A stretch of 11,131 bases of DNA, from assembly GCA_016882185.1 (NCBI GenBank), contig VHCC01000019.1, positions 1 through 11,131 of the forward strand, read 5' to 3'. The DNA is from Candidatus Pelagibacterales bacterium. GTDB lineage: Bacteria; Pseudomonadota; Alphaproteobacteria; Pelagibacterales; Pelagibacteraceae. The notes under the pieces are model-generated. The model had not been told where the DNA came from, ran no database searches, and saw only the letters and a program-made list of their open reading frames with translations. Below are positions 1-6,549 of this stretch, piece by piece; within the stretch, counting starts at the first letter, position 1; every line of letters begins with the position of its first letter. The position numbers and the translations under genes were made by a program.

Positions 1-69
1 AGAGCTTTTGAAAAAGTTCAAAAAGCAATGTTAGAAAATATTAAAACAAAACCTTTCATTACGCATTAA
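1..69 (+). CDS. rpoH: RNA polymerase heat-shock sigma factor RpoH, C-terminal end only (partial)
   Basis: Frame 1 is open from the window edge to a TAA at 67-69. It encodes 22 residues beginning RAFEKVQKAML and ending PFITH. The RAFEKVQKA string is what normally follows the SRERxRQIEV helix-turn-helix of region 4.2 in alphaproteobacterial RpoH, the sigma-32 that directs heat-shock transcription. The rest of the protein lies outside the window. The gene converges on purA: its stop codon lies 11 bases inside the purA 3' end, with no terminator between them. I recall rpoH beside purA in other alphaproteobacteria, which supports the call. Because only a short tail is visible, a different sigma-70 family member cannot be fully excluded. 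Confidence 0.72.
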   Translation, partial: RAFEKVQKAMLENIKTKPFITH

Positions 70-1348
70 AGGGATCTTCAACAAAAATCGTATCATCTCT
101 TTCTGGACTTGTTGAAATACTTCCAATTTTAACACCTACAAAATCTTCAATGGCTGCAATATAAATTTTAGCTTTCTCGGGTAATGCTTCGTAATTTCTT
201 ATTCCTTTTGTCTCTGACTTCCAGCCCTCAAAAGTTTTGTAAATAGGCTCTACTGCAAATTGATCTTCTGAAGCACTTGGAAAAAAATCAATTTCTTTAC
301 CTCGTAATTTATAACCTATACAAAATTTAATCTCATCTAATGTGTCTAGAACATCTAACTTGGTAAGAGCGATACCAGTAATTCCTGATATAGTTGCCGA
401 TTGTTTAACAAGAACTCCATCAAACCAACCACATCTTCTTTTTCTATTTGTTACAGTTCCAAATTCATGACCTCTTTGACCAATCAATTCTCCTGTTGCG
501 TCTTTAAGTTCCGTTGGAAAAGGACCTTCCCCTACTCTTGTTGTGTAAGCCTTGGTAATTCCAAGAACATAATCAATAGTTTTTGGGCCACATCCTGTAC
601 CAACGGACGCTGTACCTGCAACTGTATTTGATGAGGTCACATAAGGATATGTTCCATGATCAACATCAAGCAATATTCCCTGCGCTCCTTCGAATAATAT
701 TTTTTTGTTTAATTTTTGAAATTCTGCAATCTTTTTCCATACAGGTTTAGAAAATTTTAATATTTTCGGAGCAATTTTTAACAACTCTTTAATTAACTCT
801 TCAGATTTATATATCTTTTTTTTTAACCCTTTTCTGATTGCATTATGATGTTCTAAAATAACTTCAAGTCTCTGCTCTAAATTTGTCTTTGAACGTAAAT
901 CCATAACTCGAATTGAACGTCTACCAATCTTATCTTCGTAGGCTGGTCCTATACCTCTTCTTGTGGTGCCAATTTTAGATTTTGCTGCATCCTCCCTAAT
1001 CTCATCCATTTCTTTATGAAAAGGTAAAATTAAAGTTGCTGTATCAGAAATAATTAAATTATTTTCATTAACATCAACCCCCTTTTTTTTAATCTCTTCA
1101 ATTTCTTCTAATAATGCCCAAGGATCAATAACAACTCCATTTCCAATAATTGAAATTTTATCTCCTCTAACAATTCCTGAGGGAAGTAATTTTAATTTAA
1201 AAACTTTTCCATTAATGACTAAAGTGTGTCCTGCATTATGACCGCCTTGAAATCTAATGACAACGTCGGCTTGCTCTGAAAGCCAATCCACAATTTTCCC
1301 TTTGCCCTCATCTCCCCACTGAGAGCCTACAACTACAACGTTTGTCAT
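59..1348 (-). CDS. purA: Adenylosuccinate synthetase PurA
   Basis: This 429-residue protein has the usual length for PurA. It catalyses the GTP-dependent joining of IMP and aspartate to adenylosuccinate, the first committed step from IMP to AMP, in the cytoplasm. The N-terminal nucleotide loop GDEGKGK is at 12-18, with the catalytic Asp at 13. GGHNAGHT at 35-42 holds the catalytic His41. GTTRRGIGPAYEDK (127-140), the GAQG loop (221-224), TSSNTVAG (238-245) and the GEGPFPTE segment (273-280) form the IMP and aspartate sites. TKLD (329-332) is the guanine-recognition motif. The ATG start gives the expected N-terminus MTNVVVVGSQWGDEG; no clear Shine-Dalgarno sequence precedes it. It is the last gene of the minus-strand run, 38 bases after thiD. 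A weak TATAGA hexamer lies in that gap, but I do not call a promoter. Its 3' end overlaps the convergent rpoH. Confidence 0.97.
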   Translation of the reverse strand: MTNVVVVGSQWGDEGKGKIVDWLSEQADVVIRFQGGHNAGHTLVINGKVFKLKLLPSGIVRGDKISIIGNGVVIDPWALLEEIEEIKKKGVDVNENNLIISDTATLILPFHKEMDEIREDAAKSKIGTTRRGIGPAYEDKIGRRSIRVMDLRSKTNLEQRLEVILEHHNAIRKGLKKKIYKSEELIKELLKIAPKILKFSKPVWKKIAEFQKLNKKILFEGAQGILLDVDHGTYPYVTSSNTVAGTASVGTGCGPKTIDYVLGITKAYTTRVGEGPFPTELKDATGELIGQRGHEFGTVTNRKRRCGWFDGVLVKQSATISGITGIALTKLDVLDTLDEIKFCIGYKLRGKEIDFFPSASEDQFAVEPIYKTFEGWKSETKGIRNYEALPEKAKIYIAAIEDFVGVKIGSISTSPERDDTIFVEDPFNA

Positions 1349-1386
1349 AAGTAAGTTTTTAAGATGTCTATAAGGATCTAAATTAT

Positions 1387-2181
1387 TTAATTTAATAAAG
1401 CCATATGATTAATTGGCCCATGTCCTCGTCCAAATTTTGGGTTTAACAAAATTGCTTTGTGCACATATTGAATAGATCGTCTGCATGATTCGTTCATATT
1501 ATAATTTCTTGAAATAAAAGAGGCGATTGCACTAGATAAAGTACAACCAGTACCATGTGTATTTTTAGTTTTTATTTTTTTATTTTTAAAAATTTTAATA
1601 TTATTTTTTGAAATTAATACATCTTCAATTATAGATTTATTAATATGTCCTCCCTTTATAAGAACAAATTTTGGACCAAATTTTAAAATTTGTTTTCCAG
1701 CTTTTATTATATCGTCCAAGGTTTTAATTTTTTTATTTATTAAAGCTTCGGCTTCTGGAATATTTGGAGTTACTAATAATGCGTAAGGAAATAATTTTTC
1801 TCTTAAAAAATTAATAGAACTATTGCTAATTAATCTTTGACCTCCTTTTGCAACCATCACAGGATCAATTACAATATTTTTTAACTTATGTTTTTTTATA
1901 GCTTTAATTACTTCTTTGATTACACCCACATTATGCAACATACCAATTTTTACAGAACTAGGTTTTATATCCTGAGCTGAAAATGAAATTTGCTTAAAAA
2001 TTTCTCTAGGCGTAATAGAAACGATTGATTTTACTCCTGTTGTATTTTGGGCAGTAATAGCTGTAATTGCTGTCATTGCATAAACGCCAAGTGCTGTTGC
2101 GGTTTTGATATCTGCTTGAATTCCAGCACCCCCGCTGGAGTCTGATCCTGCAATAATTAATAATTTAGACTTTAGTTTCAA
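1387..2181 (-). CDS. thiD: Hydroxymethylpyrimidine / HMP-phosphate kinase ThiD
   Basis: This 264-residue ribokinase-fold enzyme phosphorylates HMP to HMP-P and then to HMP-PP, the pyrimidine half of thiamine. The substrate-binding start AGSDSSGGAGIQAD (11-24) is intact. NTTG lies at 46-49, DPVMVAKGG at 106-114, and the ATP/anion-hole motif HGTGCTLSSA at 209-218 has the catalytic Cys213. The C-terminal GRGHGPINH (251-259) is also typical of ThiD. The first codon is TTG at 2179-2181, two bases after the glmM TGA. The frame upstream runs to a TAA without any ATG, and the family's N-terminal strand begins right here, so TTG is the best start. Translation is probably coupled to glmM. No other thiamine gene and no room for a TPP riboswitch is present, so the gene appears to be expressed as part of a housekeeping transcript. 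A pyridoxal kinase is a less likely alternative given the full ThiD motif set. Confidence 0.94.
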   Translation of the reverse strand: MKLKSKLLIIAGSDSSGGAGIQADIKTATALGVYAMTAITAITAQNTTGVKSIVSITPREIFKQISFSAQDIKPSSVKIGMLHNVGVIKEVIKAIKKHKLKNIVIDPVMVAKGGQRLISNSSINFLREKLFPYALLVTPNIPEAEALINKKIKTLDDIIKAGKQILKFGPKFVLIKGGHINKSIIEDVLISKNNIKIFKNKKIKTKNTHGTGCTLSSAIASFISRNYNMNESCRRSIQYVHKAILLNPKFGRGHGPINHMALLN

Positions 2182-2183
2182 TT

Positions 2184-3521
2184 TCAGGCGTAATTGAGTA
2201 TTAATTTTTTAACTTCATTCACAGTATCTTTGATTAATTTTTTATCAGAACCTTCAACCATTATTCTAATCAAATTTTCTGTTCCTGATTTTCTAACCAG
2301 TAATCTACCCTCTTGTTTTAAATTTTTATCAATCTGATTAATTTTTGCACTAAGAGATTTATTTTCAATAATATTTTTATTTTTAACTTTTATATTTTCC
2401 AAAATTTGAGGAATCTTTTTAAAAACTGAAAATACCTTACTTGCTTTAACATTATTTTTTAGAGAACTTAAAACCTCTAAAGCAACTAATAAACCATCTC
2501 CAGTAGTTGCTAAATTTCCAAGAATAATATGACCTGATTGTTCACCTCCTAAATTATACTTTAAAGTATTCATTTTTTCTTTAACATATCGATCACCAAC
2601 ATTAGCTCTGTAAAATTTAATATCATTCCTTCTAAAGTAATTTTCCAGTCCTAAATTTGTCATCAAGGTACCAACTACTCCCCCTTTTAAAATTTTTTTC
2701 TTTTTCCAATTTTTTGCAATCATTGCAATAATTTGGTCACCATCAATAATTTCCCCTTTTTCATCACACATAATAACTCGATCAGCATCACCATCAAACG
2801 CAATGCCAATATCTGCTTTATGAGTTTTTACAGATTGCTGAATAAGTTCTGGATGTGTTGATCCACAATTTTTATTTATATTAAATCCATCTGGATTAAT
2901 GCCTATTGCCACAACATCAGCTCCTAATTCTCTAAGTAAAGCAGGCGCTGATTTATATGCGGCACCATTTGCACAATCTAAAAATATTTTAATTCCAGAT
3001 AAATTAAATGATTTTGAAAAAATATTTTTTAATATACTTACATAATTTTCTGTTGCATCCTCTAATCTTTTGGCTCTACCTAATTTATTTGGTTTTACAA
3101 AGTATTTTTCAACTTTATCATCAATTAATTTTTCAATTTGCTTTTCAACTTTATCGGATAACTTCATTCCATCAGGTCCAAAAAGTTTTAGTCCATTATC
3201 AGTATGAGGATTATGTGAAGCTGTTAACATAATTCCAAGATCTGCTTTCATAGACTTTGTTAGCATGGCAAGACCATTGGTAGGTAATGGTCCTAGTAAA
3301 AAAACATCCATACCAGATGAAATAAGTCCAGATACTAAGGCTGGCTCAAGCATGTAGCCAGATAGCCGAGTATCCTTTGCAATAATTGCCTTATGGCGTT
3401 CTTTATTTTGATTAGAAAAATATGTTCCAGCAGCAAGACCAAATCTAAAGAACATTTCTCCAGTGATATTTCCCCTATTCACTTCGCCTCTAATACCGTC
3501 AGTTCCAAAATACTTTTTCAT
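2184..3521 (-). CDS. glmM: Phosphoglucosamine mutase GlmM
   Basis: This 445-residue alpha-D-phosphohexomutase converts glucosamine-6-phosphate to glucosamine-1-phosphate, on the way to UDP-GlcNAc for peptidoglycan and LPS. The N-terminus KYFGTDGIRG (3-12) is diagnostic for GlmM over phosphomannomutases. The phospho-serine loop is TASHNPHTDNG (100-110) with Ser102, the same number as in E. coli. The metal-binding loop DGDADR is at 243-248 and the sugar-specificity loop GGEQSGH at 325-331. The C-terminal phosphate-binding loop RKSGTE is at 410-415. All four domains and the usual length are present. ATG start at 3519-3521, two bases after the folP stop, without a Shine-Dalgarno sequence, so translational coupling to folP is likely. 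The folP-glmM pair is a widely conserved proteobacterial arrangement. Confidence 0.97.
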   Translation of the reverse strand: MKKYFGTDGIRGEVNRGNITGEMFFRFGLAAGTYFSNQNKERHKAIIAKDTRLSGYMLEPALVSGLISSGMDVFLLGPLPTNGLAMLTKSMKADLGIMLTASHNPHTDNGLKLFGPDGMKLSDKVEKQIEKLIDDKVEKYFVKPNKLGRAKRLEDATENYVSILKNIFSKSFNLSGIKIFLDCANGAAYKSAPALLRELGADVVAIGINPDGFNINKNCGSTHPELIQQSVKTHKADIGIAFDGDADRVIMCDEKGEIIDGDQIIAMIAKNWKKKKILKGGVVGTLMTNLGLENYFRRNDIKFYRANVGDRYVKEKMNTLKYNLGGEQSGHIILGNLATTGDGLLVALEVLSSLKNNVKASKVFSVFKKIPQILENIKVKNKNIIENKSLSAKINQIDKNLKQEGRLLVRKSGTENLIRIMVEGSDKKLIKDTVNEVKKLILNYA

Positions 3522-3523
3522 TG

Positions 3524-4588
3524 TTATTGCTTTAAAAATTGAGAATAAACTTTAAGAGCTTCGTTCGTTTCTTGTATATCATGTACTCTAAATAGCTGAA
3601 TACCTTGCAAATATGAATATAAAATTGAAGCAATTGTGCCTCCTAATCTTTGCGGATTATCTTTTTCAGCCATAATTTTACCAATAAAACTTTTTCGTGA
3701 AGGACCCACCATAATTGGATAACCTAGACTATGAAATAAAGAAATTTTAGAAATAATTTCTAAATTATGTTCTAAAGTTTTTCCAAATCCAATTCCTGGA
3801 TCAATAATTATTTGTTCATCCTTTATTCCATTATTTTTCAAAAATTTTATTTTATTTTCAAAATAATCAAAAATATCCAACAATACATTTTCGTACGTTG
3901 GATTATTCTGCATATTCTCAGGTATACCCTGTGAATGATTTAAAATAATTGGTTTTCCAGAATCTTTTACAACTAAATAAGATTGTGGATCAAAATCTAG
4001 TGCAGAAACATCATTTAATATATCAACTCCTATGTCTATCCCGTGTTTCATCACAGTAGACTTTCTTGTATCTAAGGAGATTATTTGGTTTGGAAATTTA
4101 TTTTTTATTAACTGGATGGTCTCTGATACTCTTTTTATTTCATCTAGCTCACTAACAGATTTTGCACCTGGTCTTGTGGACTCTCCTCCTACATCAATAA
4201 TATGAGCTCCATAATTAATCATACTTCCAACGTGATCAAGTGCTCTGTATGTAGTATTATATTTTCCTCCATCTGAAAAACTGTCTGGGGTGACATTTAA
4301 AACGCCCATTAAAATAGGATTTGTAAAATCTAAATTAAAAATATTTTTTCTTTTTGAAGTTATATTTTTTAAATCTTCTTCAATTTCATTTTTAAAATCT
4401 AATTTTTCAATCTCTAAAACACTATATTCTTCAACTGTATTTCCATCAGACTCTCTTCTTAAGATCTCAAGGGATAAAAAACCTACATTTTCAAGTCCAC
4501 AAAGACTTTTTGCACTTTTCTCTTGAATAAAATAATTCGCCTTTTGGCCAAAGATAATATTTGTTGGCCTTATATAAATACTCTTCAT
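3524..4588 (-). CDS. folP: Dihydropteroate synthase FolP with about 90-residue N-terminal extension
   Basis: Dihydropteroate synthase condenses hydroxymethyl-dihydropterin pyrophosphate with p-aminobenzoate in folate synthesis and is the target of sulfonamides. The TIM-barrel core starts near residue 91: ILMGVLNVTPDSFSDGG (92-108), GGESTRPGA (134-142), SLDTRK (171-176), NDVSAL (192-197), DPGIGFGK (263-270), GPSRKSFIG (295-303) and the last-strand RVHD (334-337). All active-site loops look intact. At 354 residues it is clearly longer than the roughly 280 of E. coli FolP. Residues 1-90 precede the barrel and carry a segment around 33-62 (ENVGFLSLEILRRESDGN and on) followed by an acidic/lysine-rich linker. 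I recall N-terminal extensions in other alphaproteobacterial FolP proteins, so this is probably lineage-typical, with function unknown. It lies 15 bases after ftsH and 2 bases before glmM. Confidence 0.95.
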   Translation of the reverse strand: MKSIYIRPTNIIFGQKANYFIQEKSAKSLCGLENVGFLSLEILRRESDGNTVEEYSVLEIEKLDFKNEIEEDLKNITSKRKNIFNLDFTNPILMGVLNVTPDSFSDGGKYNTTYRALDHVGSMINYGAHIIDVGGESTRPGAKSVSELDEIKRVSETIQLIKNKFPNQIISLDTRKSTVMKHGIDIGVDILNDVSALDFDPQSYLVVKDSGKPIILNHSQGIPENMQNNPTYENVLLDIFDYFENKIKFLKNNGIKDEQIIIDPGIGFGKTLEHNLEIISKISLFHSLGYPIMVGPSRKSFIGKIMAEKDNPQRLGGTIASILYSYLQGIQLFRVHDIQETNEALKVYSQFLKQ

Positions 4589-4603
4589 GAATGAAAAGTT
4601 AGA

Positions 4604-6502
4604 TTAACTTTGTGGATTTGGCTTTAATCCAATTGCGCCTAAAGCGCTTCCTAGTTTTTTCTTAGTAGTAGTAACTTCTTCTTTTCCAGATAATCTTTTT
4701 GGATAAATATTTTCAAATACTATTTTTTTAATTTCTTCACCTGATAAAGTCTCATAATTCAATAATGCTTTTGCAACTTTATGTAGATCATCAACTTTTT
4801 CGGTTAATATTTTTTTAGCTCTAACATAACCGGATTCTACAATTTTTTTAACTTCGGCATCAATTTTTTTAGCCGTTTCTTCTGAAACATTTTGCTGTCT
4901 AGAAACAGATCTTCCTAAAAATATTTCTTCTTCATTTTCTTGATAAGCGATAGGACCTAATTGATCACTCATGCCGTATCGTGTAACCATATTTTTAGCC
5001 ATTTTTGTTACCATTTCGATATCGGAAGAAGCGCCTGAGGTTACTTTATCATAACCAAAAATCATCTCCTCTGCAATTCTGCCTCCCATAGCAACAGAAA
5101 TATCTCCGAACATTTTTTCTCTTGTTACAGATAATTGATCTCTTTCTGGAAGTCTCATAACCATACCTAAAGCTCGTCCTCTTGGAATAATAGTTGCTTT
5201 ATGAATTGGATCTGAAGTCTGTTCATACAATGCAACAACTGCATGTCCTCCTTCATGGTAAGCTGTTAAAGTTTTTTCCTCTTCATTCATCACCATAGAT
5301 CTTCTTTCAGCGCCCATCATTACTTTATCTTTTGCTTCTTCAAGGTCAGACATAGTGACAATTCTTTTGTTTTTTCTTGCAGCAAGTAATGCAGATTCAT
5401 TGACAATATTAGCAAGATCGGCACCAGAAAAACCAGGTGTTCCTCTTGCAATAACTTTTGGACTCACATCTGGTCCTATTGTAATTTTTTTAAGATGTAC
5501 ATTTAAAATTGCTTCTCTGCCAATAATGTCTGGGTTTGACACAACAACTTGTCTATCAAAACGACCTGGTCTTAATAAAGCAGGATCTAATACATCTGGT
5601 CTGTTTGTTGCTGCGATTAAAATCACACCTTCATTTGTTTCAAATCCATCCATTTCAACAAGCAGCTGATTTAATGTTTGTTCTCTTTCATCATTACCGC
5701 CACCTAATCCAGCACCTCTACTTCTTCCAACTGCATCAATCTCATCTATAAATATAATACAAGGAGCACTTTTTTTACCTTGTTCGAACATGTCTCTAAC
5801 TCTTGAAGCTCCAACCCCAACAAACATTTCAACAAAATCTGATCCTGAAATAGTAAAGAAAGGAACATTTGCCTCACCAGCAATTGCTCTAGCTAATAAA
5901 GTTTTTCCTGTGCCCGGAGGTCCAACAAGCAAAGCTCCTTTTGGAATTCTTCCCCCTAATTTTTGAAACTTTCGAGGGTCTTTTAAAAAATGTACTATCT
6001 CTTCTAATTCTTCTTTGGCTTCTTCAACTCCAGCAACATCTTGAAATGTCACTCGACCTTGCGCTTCATTAAGTAATTTTGCTTTTGATCTTCCAAATCC
6101 CATGGCACCACCTTTGCCACCTTGCATTTGGCGCATAAAAAATATCCATACTCCAATAAGAAGTAACATAGGAAACCAAGATAATATAACGCCCCATAAC
6201 GAAGGGCCCTTCTCTTCTCGAGGACCAGCAGTAATTGAAACTCCCTTTGCAGTTAATTTTTCAACTAGATTTGGGTAATTAGGAGAGTAAGTTTTAAAGC
6301 CTTTACCATCTCTAAAAGTTCCAGAAATTTCGCTTCCTCGAATATCAACAGACGCAACATTTCCTTTATCTACTTCGGTTAAAAAAGTAGAAAATGGCAT
6401 TTCAGACTTTCCAGTAATAGAGCCTGGATTCTGAAATAGATTGTATAAACCTAAAACAAGTAGGACAATTACGCCCCACATCATTAAATTGCGCAAATTC
6501 AT
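4604..6502 (-). CDS. ftsH: ATP-dependent membrane zinc metalloprotease FtsH
   Basis: FtsH is a hexameric inner-membrane AAA+ protease that extracts and degrades misfolded membrane proteins and regulatory proteins; in E. coli these include RpoH and LpxC. The 632-residue protein has a first membrane helix at about 7-23, a periplasmic domain at about 25-100 and a second helix at about 104-124. The AAA domain carries Walker A GPPGTGKT (194-201), Walker B IIFIDE (249-254) and the second region of homology with arginines near RPGRFDR (311-317). The protease domain has the zinc motif HEGGH (416-420), where most FtsH proteins have HEAGH, with a likely third ligand Asp494 in SSDIE. The C-terminal leucine/isoleucine coiled region follows. 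The ATG at 6500-6502 lies about a dozen bases downstream of the predicted transcription start and lacks a Shine-Dalgarno sequence. The downstream order ftsH-folP-glmM is classical. Confidence 0.98.
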   Translation of the reverse strand: MNLRNLMMWGVIVLLVLGLYNLFQNPGSITGKSEMPFSTFLTEVDKGNVASVDIRGSEISGTFRDGKGFKTYSPNYPNLVEKLTAKGVSITAGPREEKGPSLWGVILSWFPMLLLIGVWIFFMRQMQGGKGGAMGFGRSKAKLLNEAQGRVTFQDVAGVEEAKEELEEIVHFLKDPRKFQKLGGRIPKGALLVGPPGTGKTLLARAIAGEANVPFFTISGSDFVEMFVGVGASRVRDMFEQGKKSAPCIIFIDEIDAVGRSRGAGLGGGNDEREQTLNQLLVEMDGFETNEGVILIAATNRPDVLDPALLRPGRFDRQVVVSNPDIIGREAILNVHLKKITIGPDVSPKVIARGTPGFSGADLANIVNESALLAARKNKRIVTMSDLEEAKDKVMMGAERRSMVMNEEEKTLTAYHEGGHAVVALYEQTSDPIHKATIIPRGRALGMVMRLPERDQLSVTREKMFGDISVAMGGRIAEEMIFGYDKVTSGASSDIEMVTKMAKNMVTRYGMSDQLGPIAYQENEEEIFLGRSVSRQQNVSEETAKKIDAEVKKIVESGYVRAKKILTEKVDDLHKVAKALLNYETLSGEEIKKIVFENIYPKRLSGKEEVTTTKKKLGSALGAIGLKPNPQS

Positions 6503-6520
6503 GAATTAAAAGTAATCATT

Positions 6521-6549
6521 ATTATAGATTAAACAAGTGCTATTCTCAA
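6521..6549 (-). promoter_or_regulatory. Near-consensus sigma70-type promoter for ftsH
   Basis: On the minus strand a TTGAGA hexamer (6544-6549, five of six matches to TTGACA) is followed by a 17-base spacer and a perfect TATAAT (6521-6526). Transcription would start around 6513-6515, leaving a leader of only about 11-13 bases before the ftsH ATG. The -35 box overlaps the tilS TGA stop codon (6546-6548). This would let ftsH-folP-glmM-thiD-purA be transcribed independently of the Tol-Pal genes. In such AT-rich DNA chance matches occur, but two good boxes at ideal spacing directly before a start codon are persuasive. No RpoH-type -10 was recognised. Confidence 0.65.

Noticed and set aside
401..631. 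Plus-strand open frame of 76 codons within purA
   Set aside because: It lies wholly antisense to well-conserved purA codons and its product resembles no family I know.
1349..1386. Promoter for purA based on TATAGA in the thiD-purA gap
   Set aside because: The hexamer 17 bases upstream (TTAAAT) matches the -35 consensus at only three positions, which is background level in this AT-rich DNA.
3008..3232. Plus-strand open frame of 74 codons within glmM
   Set aside because: It is antisense to conserved GlmM sequence; the Leu/Tyr/Phe-rich product reflects AT-rich reverse-strand codons.
4290..4526. Plus-strand open frame opposite the folP N-terminal extension
   Set aside because: The Ser/Phe/Lys-rich product looks like a shadow of folP. 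The forward frame continues unbroken into the barrel, so the extension is better explained as part of FolP.
5355..5751. Two overlapping plus-strand open frames opposite the FtsH AAA domain
   Set aside because: They are antisense to strongly conserved AAA motifs, overlap each other and have no recognisable protein features.
6503..6545. RpoH-type (heat-shock) promoter before ftsH, prompted by a CTTG at 6536-6539
   Set aside because: No matching heat-shock -10 element was found at the proper spacing, while sigma70-type boxes fit well.
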